DNA from: an uncultured Oscillospiraceae bacterium
GTDB lineage: Bacteria; Bacillota; Clostridia; Oscillospirales; Oscillospiraceae
DNA: 64,000 nucleotides
Assembly: GCA_947624395.1 (NCBI GenBank)
Contig: CANQKA010000002.1
Location: forward strand, 1 to 64,000
Reading direction: 5' to 3'
Shown here: positions 6,983 to 16,290 of the stretch, piece by piece
How positions within the stretch are numbered: the stretch's first letter is position 1
Layout of the letters: each line of letters begins with the position of its first letter
The notes under the pieces: model-generated
Seen by the model: only the letters and a program-made list of their open reading frames with translations
What the model was told of the DNA's origin: nothing
Databases searched by the model: none
Program-made: the position numbers and the translations under genes

Positions 6983-7524
6983 CGGTCAGTCCGGGCTTTC
7001 TGCTGCTGGCCGCGTCGGTGTACTTCGCCGGAGGACTGGGTGCCCTGGCGGCATTTTGGGCGGCGGCGCTGGCCCATGAGCTGGGGCACCTGGCGGCCAT
7101 GTTCGTCGCTGGCGCGTCCATCCGCGGCGTGCGCTTTACGGCCTGCGGGCCGGTGATCGAGTACGGCGGTGTGCTGGACCGGCGGCAGGAGATGGGCATT
7201 TTGGCGGCGGGACCGATGGCGGGACTTTTTTTCGCGGTGCTGTGCTTCATCACGGACATCCCGTTTCTGTGCTACACCGGCGCGATAGCGCTTTTGGCTG
7301 CCATGTTCAACCTGCTGCCCGTGCTGCCCATGGACGGGGGACGGCTTGCCCGGTACGCGCTGGAAACGGCGTTTTCCCAGCGGACGGCGGCCATCATTTT
7401 ACGGGTGACCGGGACGCTTTGCGCCCTGGGGGTATTCGCCACGGGGGTGTACATCCGCTCCATCGCGGCTGCTGCTGCGGGCATTTGGATGGCAGCACTT
7501 GCCAATTTCCCGCAATTGCGGTAA
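6964..7524 (+). CDS. M50 site-2 protease, SpoIVFB-like
   Basis: HELGH zinc motif and NLLPVLPMDGGRL; GTG start with GGAGGG SD. Confidence 0.8.
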   Translation: MAGLELTVSPGFLLLAASVYFAGGLGALAAFWAAALAHELGHLAAMFVAGASIRGVRFTACGPVIEYGGVLDRRQEMGILAAGPMAGLFFAVLCFITDIPFLCYTGAIALLAAMFNLLPVLPMDGGRLARYALETAFSQRTAAIILRVTGTLCALGVFATGVYIRSIAAAAAGIWMAALANFPQLR

Positions 7525-7533
7525 ACTGGCGGC

Positions 7534-9378
7534 ATGGAAATGAACGAAAAGATCGACGCCCTGCTCCGGCAGGTACAGCGTCCCGCCCGCTATACCGGCG
7601 GCGAGTACAACCAGATCGTCAAGGACAAGAGCCAGGTGGACGTGCGGGTGGCCTTCTGCTTCCCGGACACCTACGAGATAGGCATGTCCAATCTGGGGAT
7701 GAAAATTTTATACGGCATCATGAACGACATACCCGGCGTCTGGTGCGAGCGGGTGTTTGCCCCCTGGGGGGATATGGCGGAGAAGCTGCGCGCCGAAAAC
7801 ATCCCGCTTTGGGCGCTGGAGAGCGGCGACCCCCTGGGGTACTTCGACGTGATAGCCGTATCCATCGGCTACGAGATGGCCTACACCACCGTGCTGGACA
7901 TGCTGGACCTGGGCGGTATCCCCCTGCGGGCAGCGGACCGGCCGGGCCTTGCGCACATGGTGATGGCCGGCGGCGGGTGCATGTGCAACATCGAGCCCAT
8001 GGCGGACTTTTTCGACCTGTGCTTTCTGGGCGAGGGGGAGGACGTGGACCGGGAGGTGCTGGAACTATACCAGACCGCCAAGCGGGAGGGCTGGGACAAG
8101 CCCCGGTTTCTCCGCACTGCGGCCAAGATCGAGGGCGTGTACGTACCCAGCCTTTACGATGTTGCCTACAACGCCGACGGCACCGTGGCATCCGTCACGG
8201 CGAAAGACGGCGCACCGTCAAGGGTCCGCAAGCGCATCGTGGAGGATTTCGACGGCTGCTACTATCCCACTGCGCCCGTGGTGCCCTCCACGGAGATCGT
8301 ACACGACCGGGTGAGCCTGGAAGTATTTCGGGGCTGCATCCGTGGCTGCCGGTTCTGTCAGGCGGGGCACACCAACCGCCCTGTCCGGTCCAGAAGCGCC
8401 GAGACCCTTTTGCGCCTTGGGAAGGAGACATTGGAGAACACCGGCTATCAGGAGCTGAACCTGTCCAGCCTGAGCACCAGCGACTACCGGGACCTGTCGG
8501 AACTTTGCGACGGGCTTTTGGACTACTGCCGGCCCCGTGGCGTCAGCCTGAGCCTGCCCAGTCTGCGGGCGGACAACTTCTCCATGGACATCATGCAGCG
8601 GGTCCAGCAGGTGCGCAAAAGCGGCCTGACCTTTGCCCCGGAGGCTGGCACCCAGCGGCTGCGGGACGTTATCAACAAAAACGTCACGGAAGAAGATTTG
8701 CTCAATTCCTGCCGCGTGGCCTTTGCGGGCGGCTGGAACGGCGTGAAGCTTTACTTCATGCTTGGTCTTCCCACGGAGACGGACGAGGACGTTCTGGGTA
8801 TCGCGGAGCTTGCCAAAAAGGTCTGGTGGACCTGGAAGCAGCACGCGGCCAACAAGGCCCGGGGCGTGCGCATCACCGTGAGCACGTCGGAATTCATCCC
8901 CAAGCCCCACACGCCCTTCCAGTGGGAGGCGCAGGTGAGCCGGCAGGAATACCTGCGCCGGGTACATCTTCTGGCGGACGTTCTTTCCCGGACAAAGGCC
9001 GTCACCTACAACTGGCACGACGCCGAGATGAGCTATGTGGAGGCGGCCCTGTCCCGTGGCGACCGGCGCATGAGCGCGGTCATCGAGCATGTATGGCGGC
9101 AGGGGGGACGGCTGGAGAGCTGGAGCGAGTACTTTTCCCTGGACCGGTGGCTGACGGCATTCCCGGCCTGCGGGCTGGACATGGACTTTTACGCCACACG
9201 GGAGCGGCCCTTGGATGAACTTTTGCCCTGGGAGCACATGGACTGCGCCGTGAGCCGCCGGCATTTGGAGCGGGAGCGTGCGCGGGCTTATGAGGGCGTT
9301 TTGACCCCGGACTGTCGGGCGGGCTGCTCCGGCTGCGGGGCGTCCAGCCTTTTGCGGGAGGGCGTGTGCCGTGGATAA
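7534..9378 (+). CDS. B12-binding-type radical SAM protein, TIGR03960 family
   Basis: 614 aa; 'EVFRGCIRGCRFCQAGHTNRPVRSRS' radical SAM motif; adjacent to TIGR03936-like gene. Confidence 0.88.
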   Translation: MEMNEKIDALLRQVQRPARYTGGEYNQIVKDKSQVDVRVAFCFPDTYEIGMSNLGMKILYGIMNDIPGVWCERVFAPWGDMAEKLRAENIPLWALESGDPLGYFDVIAVSIGYEMAYTTVLDMLDLGGIPLRAADRPGLAHMVMAGGGCMCNIEPMADFFDLCFLGEGEDVDREVLELYQTAKREGWDKPRFLRTAAKIEGVYVPSLYDVAYNADGTVASVTAKDGAPSRVRKRIVEDFDGCYYPTAPVVPSTEIVHDRVSLEVFRGCIRGCRFCQAGHTNRPVRSRSAETLLRLGKETLENTGYQELNLSSLSTSDYRDLSELCDGLLDYCRPRGVSLSLPSLRADNFSMDIMQRVQQVRKSGLTFAPEAGTQRLRDVINKNVTEEDLLNSCRVAFAGGWNGVKLYFMLGLPTETDEDVLGIAELAKKVWWTWKQHAANKARGVRITVSTSEFIPKPHTPFQWEAQVSRQEYLRRVHLLADVLSRTKAVTYNWHDAEMSYVEAALSRGDRRMSAVIEHVWRQGGRLESWSEYFSLDRWLTAFPACGLDMDFYATRERPLDELLPWEHMDCAVSRRHLERERARAYEGVLTPDCRAGCSGCGASSLLREGVCRG

Positions 9379-10003
9379 GCTGCGTTTGAAATTTGCCAAG
9401 ACCGGGCGGGCGGTGTACATCTCCCACCTGGACCTGATGCGCACCATGCAGCGGGTATTCTCCCGGGCGGGGGTGCCGCTGAAATACAGCGAGGGGTTCA
9501 ACCCCCACGCGAAGATCTCCATCATCCTGCCCCTGACCGTGGGCACGGCCAGCCAGTGCGAGTACATGGACTTTGCCCTGACCGATGACCGGGACCTGGG
9601 GTCGCTGCCGGAGGCGCTGAACGCCTATATGCCCGAGGGCATCCGGGCGTTGGAGGCGTACCAGGCCCCCTGCAAGGGCGCGGAGCTGCGCTGGCTGCGG
9701 CTGGCGGGCGGATTAAAGGGCGGACGGGACGCGGCATATTACACGGACTTTTTCGCCCAAAGCTCTATTATGGTCCAGCACCGGGCCAAGCGGGGCGTGC
9801 GCACCGACGACATCGCCCCGTCCATCAAACTGGCCCGTTTCGCGGACGGGGCCGGCGGGGTGGAGGCAGAGCTTATCATACACGCCCAGGAACCCACCGT
9901 CAGCCCGGAACTGATGATGGCCGCGCTGGGTGATAAGGCCCCGGCCTGGTTCCGCTTCACCCGCCTGGAAGCGTATAAAGAGGACATGACGCCCTTCCGT
10001 TGA
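9371..10003 (+). CDS. TIGR03936 / DUF2344 family radical SAM-associated protein
   Basis: 'LRLKFAKTGRAVYISHLDLMRTMQRVFSRAGVPLKYSEGFNPHAKISI'; 8-nt overlap with upstream gene. Confidence 0.88.
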   Translation: MDKLRLKFAKTGRAVYISHLDLMRTMQRVFSRAGVPLKYSEGFNPHAKISIILPLTVGTASQCEYMDFALTDDRDLGSLPEALNAYMPEGIRALEAYQAPCKGAELRWLRLAGGLKGGRDAAYYTDFFAQSSIMVQHRAKRGVRTDDIAPSIKLARFADGAGGVEAELIIHAQEPTVSPELMMAALGDKAPAWFRFTRLEAYKEDMTPFR

Positions 10004-10021
10004 GAAAACAGATAACATGAG

Positions 10022-10052
10022 CCCCGTGACCAGCTTCCGGCCACGGGGTTCG
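10022..10052 (+). terminator. Probable intrinsic terminator
   Basis: CCCCGTG...CACGGGG hairpin followed by TTCGTTCT. Confidence 0.5.
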
Positions 10053-10086
10053 TTCTATCGTTTTTTAGACATCGGGGGTGATTTGC

Positions 10087-10650
10087 CTATTTATTCTCCC
10101 CCAGGGAACGTGCTATCATTTCCTCCAGTGTCCCGTGCTGGAGCTGGGCGATGCGGCACAGTTCCGGCAGCACGTCCTCCCGCATGCCGGAGGCCAGCCA
10201 CTTGGAGGCCGCGCCAAATGCCAGATAGGCGTAGTACCGGTTCAGCACGTGCCAGTCGTCTTCCGGCAGGCGACGCTCGTTCAATATGGCGGTCAGCTGC
10301 ACCTGGACCAGATGCTCGCACACGGCCCACATGTACTGCTCGCATATGACCCGGCTGGCGGAGTCATAGATGTGCTGGATGGCCCGCTTTTTCTCCAGCG
10401 CGGCCCGGATGAGATCGGCCACGCAGTCCGCCAGCGTGTCCGCGGTGGGGTGGCGCCGGATGATGGCCTCGGCCTCGTCGTCCGCGATCTCCTCGATGAG
10501 CTCGGGGATACCCTGATAGTGGTAATAGAACGTGTTGCGGTTGATGCCGCACGCGGTCACGATATCCTTTACGGTGATCTGGGACACCGGACGTTCGTCC
10601 AGGAGCCGGATCAGCGTCATTTTAATGGCGCTGCGGGTCTCGTTTGCCAT
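10087..10650 (-). CDS. TetR-family transcriptional regulator
   Basis: 'ITVKDIVTACGINRNTFYYHYQGIPELIEEIADD' HTH; divergent from MMPL gene. Confidence 0.88.
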   Translation of the reverse strand: MANETRSAIKMTLIRLLDERPVSQITVKDIVTACGINRNTFYYHYQGIPELIEEIADDEAEAIIRRHPTADTLADCVADLIRAALEKKRAIQHIYDSASRVICEQYMWAVCEHLVQVQLTAILNERRLPEDDWHVLNRYYAYLAFGAASKWLASGMREDVLPELCRIAQLQHGTLEEMIARSLGENK

Positions 10651-10760
10651 GGGAGCCTTCCTTTGCGTGATAAATTGCCTGGGCATGCGCATAAGGATAT
10701 AGGATTTTCCTACGATTGTCAACTTACAAAAAACTAATAGCATTGAGAGGTAGCAAGTAC

Positions 10761-12842
10761 ATGAAAAAAGTAGGCAAGGGCATCGTTCGCCTGCGCATCC
10801 CGATCCTGATCCTCAGCCTTTTGCTGCTGATACCGGCGGGGTGGGGCTATCTGCACACCCGGGTCAACTATGATATCCTCTATTACCTGCCCAGCGACAT
10901 CGAGACCATGCAGGGCCAGGATATCCTGCTGCGGGACTTTGGCAAGGGCGCGTACGCGCTTTTTGTGGCCGACGGGCTGACGGACCATGAGGCGGCGGAG
11001 CTGCGGGAAAAGCTGACCGAGGTAGACCACGTGGCGGACGTGATCTGGTACGACAGCTTTGTGGACGACTCCATCCCCCAGGAGCTTCTGCCGGACAACA
11101 TCTATGACGCGTTCCACTCGGACAACGGCACGCTGATGGCCATCTTCTTTGACTCGTCCACTTCGGCCGACGTGACCATGGACGCCATCAACGAGATACG
11201 GTCTGTGGCAGGGGAGCAGTGCTTTTTGAGCAGCATGTCCGCCATCGTCACGGACACCAAGGCCCTGGTGGAGCAGGAGCTTTTCTGGTATGTGCTCATC
11301 GCCGTTATCCTGTCCTGCATCGTACTGGCGGTGACCATGGACTCCTGGATGGCCCCGGTGCTGTTCATGTTGAACATCGGCATGGCCATCGTGTATAATA
11401 TGGGGACCAACGTGTTCAAGGGGGAGATATCCTTCATCACCATGAGCTTGGCCGCGGTGCTGCAGCTGGGCGTGACCATGGACTACTCCATCTTCCTTTG
11501 GAACAGCTACTTTGAGCAGCGCCAGACCTGCCCGGACAAGTCGGAGGCCATGGCCCGCGCCATCGCCGCCACGATAACCTCCGTGGCCGGCTCGTCTTTG
11601 ACCACCATCGCGGGCTTTGCGGCGCTGTGCTTCATGACCTTCACCCTGGGCCTTGACCTGGGCGTGGTCATGATCAAGGGCGTGGTCTTCGGCGTGGTCA
11701 GCTGCGTCACGATTTTGCCCGCGCTGATCCTGACCTTCGACCGGGCCATCCGGAAGACCCGGCACAGGCCTCTCACCTTCAACGGCGACAGGTTCGCTGC
11801 CATCGTGCTCAAGCACCGCAATATCGTGGCCGTGCTCCTGCTGCTGCTCTGGATACCGGCCATTTACGGCGACACCCATGTGAAGGTCTATTACAAGCTG
11901 GACGAGAGTTTGCCGGACTATCTGCCCTCGGTACAGGCCAACCAGGTCCTGGACCGGGATTTTGACATGAACTGCATCCACCTTGTCCTGGCGGACAGCG
12001 ACCTGGAAGCCAAGGACGCCAAGGCCATGTTGGACGAGATGGAGGCCGTGGACGGCGTGCAGTTCGCCCTGGGCGGGGACAGCCTTGTGGGCTCGGTGAT
12101 ACCCAAGGAGTTTCTGCCCGACGAGCTGACCGAGACCCTCTCCAGCGGCGGGCGCCAGTTGATGCTCATTAGCTCCGCCTACCCCGTGGCCAGCGATGAG
12201 GTCAACGCCCAGGTGGAGGAACTTCAGGACATCATCAAGCGCTACGATCCCACCGCCATGCTCATTGGCGAGGCCCCCTGCACCAAGGACCTGATCAACA
12301 TCACGGACCGGGACTTCCAGGTGGTCAGCGCGGTGTCCATCGCGGCCATCTTCGTGCTTATCCTGCTGGTGCTGAAGAGCTTCGCGCTGCCCTTTATCCT
12401 GGTGCTGGTCATTGAGCTTGCCATCTACATCAACATGGGCGTGTCCTACTTCACCGGCACGACGCTGCCCTTCATCGCGTCCATCGTCATCGGCACCATC
12501 CAGCTTGGCGCCACGGTGGACTACGCCATCCTTATGACGAACCGGTACCAGCGGGAGCGGGCCGCGGGTCTTGACAAGACCCAGGCGGTCACAGCGGCGC
12601 TGTCCGCCTCCTGCCACTCGGTGCTCACCAGCGCCCTGGGCTTTTTCGCGGCGACCGTTGGCGTGGGCGTTTATTCCGACGTGGACCTGATCGGCGCGCT
12701 GTGCATGCTCATGGCCCGCGGCGCGCTCATCAGTATGGCCGTGGTGCTGCTTTTGCTGCCGGCGCTGCTGGTGACCTTTGACAAGGCGATACAAAAAACA
12801 AGCTGGGGAAAGAACCATCACAATTCGGAGGTATCAAGATGA
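10761..12842 (+). CDS. MMPL/RND-family transporter
   Basis: ~693 aa, two TM bundles with 'QLGVTMDYSIFLWNSYFEQR' and 'QLGATVDYAILMTNRYQRER'. Confidence 0.88.
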   Translation: MKKVGKGIVRLRIPILILSLLLLIPAGWGYLHTRVNYDILYYLPSDIETMQGQDILLRDFGKGAYALFVADGLTDHEAAELREKLTEVDHVADVIWYDSFVDDSIPQELLPDNIYDAFHSDNGTLMAIFFDSSTSADVTMDAINEIRSVAGEQCFLSSMSAIVTDTKALVEQELFWYVLIAVILSCIVLAVTMDSWMAPVLFMLNIGMAIVYNMGTNVFKGEISFITMSLAAVLQLGVTMDYSIFLWNSYFEQRQTCPDKSEAMARAIAATITSVAGSSLTTIAGFAALCFMTFTLGLDLGVVMIKGVVFGVVSCVTILPALILTFDRAIRKTRHRPLTFNGDRFAAIVLKHRNIVAVLLLLLWIPAIYGDTHVKVYYKLDESLPDYLPSVQANQVLDRDFDMNCIHLVLADSDLEAKDAKAMLDEMEAVDGVQFALGGDSLVGSVIPKEFLPDELTETLSSGGRQLMLISSAYPVASDEVNAQVEELQDIIKRYDPTAMLIGEAPCTKDLINITDRDFQVVSAVSIAAIFVLILLVLKSFALPFILVLVIELAIYINMGVSYFTGTTLPFIASIVIGTIQLGATVDYAILMTNRYQRERAAGLDKTQAVTAALSASCHSVLTSALGFFAATVGVGVYSDVDLIGALCMLMARGALISMAVVLLLLPALLVTFDKAIQKTSWGKNHHNSEVSR

Positions 12843-15028
12843 ACAGGAAGCTGCATCGTTTCATTTCTCTCGCGCTGGTATTGTGCGTGATGACCGCCTG
12901 CATATTCAGCGGCGGCGCGGCCCGCGCCGCGTCCGGTGACGACGCCGGACTGGAAGGCACGGACGAGCTGGTCGAGACCGCGTCCGGTCTGCTGCCCGCC
13001 GGCGGCACGGACGCCGGGAAAGAGGAGACGGTCTACGTGATAGCGGACGCCGAGGGCACGCCCACCCGCTCCATCGTCAGCGCGTGGCTGAAAAACCCGG
13101 ACGGCGCTGACACCCTGACCGACAAGGCGGACCTTACCAACATCCGCAACACCAAGGGCGACGAGACCTTCACCCAGGACGCGGACGGCAACATCGTCTG
13201 GGCCGCCGCCGGCAGCGATATCTACTACCAGGGCGACTCCGACGCGGATCTTCCCCTGACCGTACACGTGGGCTATACCCTGGACGGCCAGACCGTCACG
13301 GCCCAGGAGCTTGCCGGCGCTTCCGGCCACCTGGTCATGACGTTCACCTATGAGAACAACACCGCCACCACCCGCGAGATAAACGGCGAGACCGTCACCA
13401 TGTACCAGCCCTTCGCGGCGGTGTCCTGCGCCGTGTTGAACGGGGACAAGGTCACCAACGTTGAAGTCACCAACGGCAAGCTGGTGAACCTGGGCGACCA
13501 GCTCATCGTGGCGGGTATCGCCATGCCCGGTCTGAAGGAGAGCCTTGGTCTGGACACTCTGGAGGACCCCGACGGCAACCCGCTGGATATTGACATCCCG
13601 GAGGAAGTGGTCGTGTCCGCGGACGTGACGGATTTCTCCCTGATGACCACCCTGACGCTGGTGGAGAATAACCTGCTGGGCGACCTGGATCTGGACAATG
13701 TGGACAGCTTCGACGAGATGGAGGGCTCCATGGACGAGCTGACGGACGCTTCCACCCAGCTGGCCGACGGGTCCTCGGACCTGTACGACGGGGCCACGGC
13801 CCTGGCCGACGGTGCGGGCTCGCTGACCTCCGGCGTGTCGGACCTGTCGGAGGGCGCAGCCACGCTGGCGGCCAACATGACCAGCCTCTATAACGGCCTG
13901 GTGACGCTCCAGAACGGCGCTGTCGCCCTGGCCGGCGGTCTGGACACCATGCAGACCCAGGTGGCGGACCTGCCCGCCGGGACCCAGGAACTGCTGGACG
14001 GCGCGCAGGACCTGAAGACCGCCCTGACCGGCCAGGTCAAGCCCGGTGCGGAGGCCATCAAGGCCGGCGCGGAGAGCATCGCCAAGGGTATCCAGAGCGG
14101 CGACCCGGCCGCACCCGGCATCTATGAGGCCGCGGTCGCCATCGCCGCCGGCGCGGCGCAGGTCAAGGAAGGACTTTCCAACATACCGGACCTGTCCGGC
14201 TCGCTGACCGCTGCGGCCGGGGCGCTGGCCAAGTCCACGGAATTCAATAACAGCGCAAAGACCGCGCTTACTGCGCTGGCGTCCGCCGAGAACCTCACGG
14301 CGGAGCAGCAGACGGCCATCCAGAACGCCCTTGGGGCGATCGAAGGCAGCAACCTCTACCTGAGCGCCGTAAATGCCGGTCTGAACGGCGTCACCATGCC
14401 GGACACCTCTACCGCTGTTGCGGCCATGGACCAGATCATCGCCGCGGCCAACGCCATTGCCGCCGGCGCCAAGAGCGGCAACGCGGCCGCACCCGGCGTC
14501 TACGAGGCCGCCAGCGCCATCGCCGCCGGGGCCGAACAGCTTTCCGCCGGTGTGGACGCCATGGTCTCCGGCAACGACGGGGATAATTTGGACGCGCTGA
14601 TCGGCGGTCTGGAAACTCTGAATGCCAGCAGCCAGACCCTGGTGGACGGCGTGGCCCAGCTTTCCGACGGCGCGGACGCGCTGAACGCGGGCGCGGTGAC
14701 CGCCGTGAATGGCGCGTACCAGCTTTCCGAGGGCGCGGACACTCTGGCCGCCGGCACCCAGACCCTTTCCAGCGGCGCACAGGAGCTCTCCGACGGCATC
14801 GGCCAGGTGGTGGACGGCGCCTCCGACCTGATGGAGGGCATGGATAAGTTCGACGAGGAGGGCATTCAAAGCCTGTCAAAGCTGGTCAAGGGCGACGCCC
14901 AGAACTTCTTCGACCGGCTGCGTGCGGTGCAGGAGCTGGCCAAAGAATACACCACCTTCTCCGGCAAGGCGGAGGGCGTCAGCAGCGTTGTGCGCTTTGT
15001 GATACGCACGGACTCCATCGGAAAATAA
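12839..15028 (+). CDS. Secreted/membrane heptad-repeat protein (YhgE/Pip-like, LxxGaxxL repeats)
   Basis: Signal peptide; repeated 'LADGSSDLYDGATALADGAGSLTSGVSDLSEGAATLA' type heptads; ATGA overlap with MMPL gene. Confidence 0.8.
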   Translation: MNRKLHRFISLALVLCVMTACIFSGGAARAASGDDAGLEGTDELVETASGLLPAGGTDAGKEETVYVIADAEGTPTRSIVSAWLKNPDGADTLTDKADLTNIRNTKGDETFTQDADGNIVWAAAGSDIYYQGDSDADLPLTVHVGYTLDGQTVTAQELAGASGHLVMTFTYENNTATTREINGETVTMYQPFAAVSCAVLNGDKVTNVEVTNGKLVNLGDQLIVAGIAMPGLKESLGLDTLEDPDGNPLDIDIPEEVVVSADVTDFSLMTTLTLVENNLLGDLDLDNVDSFDEMEGSMDELTDASTQLADGSSDLYDGATALADGAGSLTSGVSDLSEGAATLAANMTSLYNGLVTLQNGAVALAGGLDTMQTQVADLPAGTQELLDGAQDLKTALTGQVKPGAEAIKAGAESIAKGIQSGDPAAPGIYEAAVAIAAGAAQVKEGLSNIPDLSGSLTAAAGALAKSTEFNNSAKTALTALASAENLTAEQQTAIQNALGAIEGSNLYLSAVNAGLNGVTMPDTSTAVAAMDQIIAAANAIAAGAKSGNAAAPGVYEAASAIAAGAEQLSAGVDAMVSGNDGDNLDALIGGLETLNASSQTLVDGVAQLSDGADALNAGAVTAVNGAYQLSEGADTLAAGTQTLSSGAQELSDGIGQVVDGASDLMEGMDKFDEEGIQSLSKLVKGDAQNFFDRLRAVQELAKEYTTFSGKAEGVSSVVRFVIRTDSIGK

Positions 15029-15166
15029 GAAAAATTTCACAAAAAGCTTGCAACGGCCAAAAAAATATGCTAATATATCCGAGCATGTTCGCATGCGTCT
15101 ATCAAGGCGGTCCGCTGCCGGATGGGTCATTCCCGGTATGAACGTCTATTAAGGAAGGTCATTACC

Positions 15167-15508
15167 ATGGATCTCATCAATGCGCTGACTCAGCAGTACA
15201 TGAAGCCGGAGCTGCCGGAGATGAACGTGGGCGACACCGTCCGCGTCACCGTCCGCATCAAGGAAGGCAACCGGGAGCGCAACCAGGCGTTCGAGGGCAC
15301 CCTGATCGCCAAGAAGCACGGCGGCATCAACGAGACCATCACCGTGCGCCGTATCTCCTACGGCGTGGGCTGTGAGAAGGTCTTCCCGGTGCACTCTCCC
15401 ACCATCGTGAGCGTGGACACGGTCCGCAAGGGCAAGGTCCGGAGGGCGAAGCTCTATTACCTGCGCGACCGCGTGGGCAAGGCCGCCAAGATCCGGGAGA
15501 AGCTGTAA
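15167..15508 (+). CDS. rplS: 50S ribosomal protein L19
   Basis: '[60 protein letters not shown]'. Confidence 0.97.
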   Translation: MDLINALTQQYMKPELPEMNVGDTVRVTVRIKEGNRERNQAFEGTLIAKKHGGINETITVRRISYGVGCEKVFPVHSPTIVSVDTVRKGKVRRAKLYYLRDRVGKAAKIREKL

Positions 15509-15525
15509 CAGCCGAAAAGATCAAC

Positions 15526-15552
15526 AAAAAAGAGGCGGAAAGCCTCTTTTTT
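15526..15552 (+). terminator. Intrinsic terminator after rplS
   Basis: AAAAAAGAGGC-ggaaa-GCCTCTTTTTT. Confidence 0.9.
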
Positions 15553-15612
15553 GTTGCGTTCAAGGCATTAACTATGCTAAAATACCTGTTTAGGCGAGAG
15601 GGAGGTGTACCT

Positions 15613-16290
15613 ATGTTTGCAAAGAAAGACCGTCGCGGTCAGACGGAGGACCAGCAGGCCCAGCAGGGGCAGGAAAAGAAGCAGGTCAGTTCCCTGAAGG
15701 ACACCTATGACTGGGTCCACTGCATCATCGTGGCGATCGTCGTGTGCGTGCTGGTGTTCGTGCTGGTGGCACGGGTCATCGACGTGCGGGGAAGCTCCAT
15801 GCTGCCCACGCTGGTGAACGGCGATAAGATCATCATCACCGAGCTGGCCGGCGGCTATGAATATGGCGATATCGTGGTGCTCCGGGCGGAGAACTACCGG
15901 CCAGACCCTCTTGTCAAGCGCGTCATCGGCACGGCGGGCCAGACCCTGGAGATAAACTTCGTGGAGGGCACCGTCTCTGTGGACGGTCAGGTCCTGGACG
16001 AGCCCTATACTTTTGAAAAGACCTACGACAGCTACCACATCATGGACCCGCTGTACTACGACGTTTACGGCATCGACCCCACGGAGGACGTGGGGGAGGG
16101 CTGGGTGCGCGTCACCGTCCCGGAGGGCCATATCTTCGTCATGGGCGACAACCGCAACAATTCCAGCGACAGCCGCGTGTCCACCATCGCGTTCGTGGAC
16201 ACAAGGGACGTGCTGGGCAAGGCGGTTTTCCGCATCTACCCGTTTTATAAGCTGGGCGCCATTTACGGCACTGGTGGGCGCAGTGGCTGA
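15613..16290 (+). CDS. lepB: Signal peptidase I
   Basis: 'VIDVRGSSMLPTLVNGDKIII' and 'VKRVIGTAGQ', 'VMGDNRNNSSDSR'. Confidence 0.95.
   Translation: MFAKKDRRGQTEDQQAQQGQEKKQVSSLKDTYDWVHCIIVAIVVCVLVFVLVARVIDVRGSSMLPTLVNGDKIIITELAGGYEYGDIVVLRAENYRPDPLVKRVIGTAGQTLEINFVEGTVSVDGQVLDEPYTFEKTYDSYHIMDPLYYDVYGIDPTEDVGEGWVRVTVPEGHIFVMGDNRNNSSDSRVSTIAFVDTRDVLGKAVFRIYPFYKLGAIYGTGGRSG

Noticed and set aside
7242-9218. 658-aa + strand ORF overlapping the radical SAM gene in another frame
   Set aside because: Arg/Gly/Ala/Pro-rich out-of-frame reading; the in-frame product has the radical SAM cysteine motif.
10734-14869. Minus-strand ORFs of 695 and 683 aa opposite MMPL and heptad-repeat genes
   Set aside because: Same antisense artefact; the second one merely mirrors the heptad periodicity.
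13730-14870. Periodic GC-rich repeats as a DNA repeat array
   Set aside because: Periodicity is the protein heptad code, with codon-level variation; not a non-coding array.
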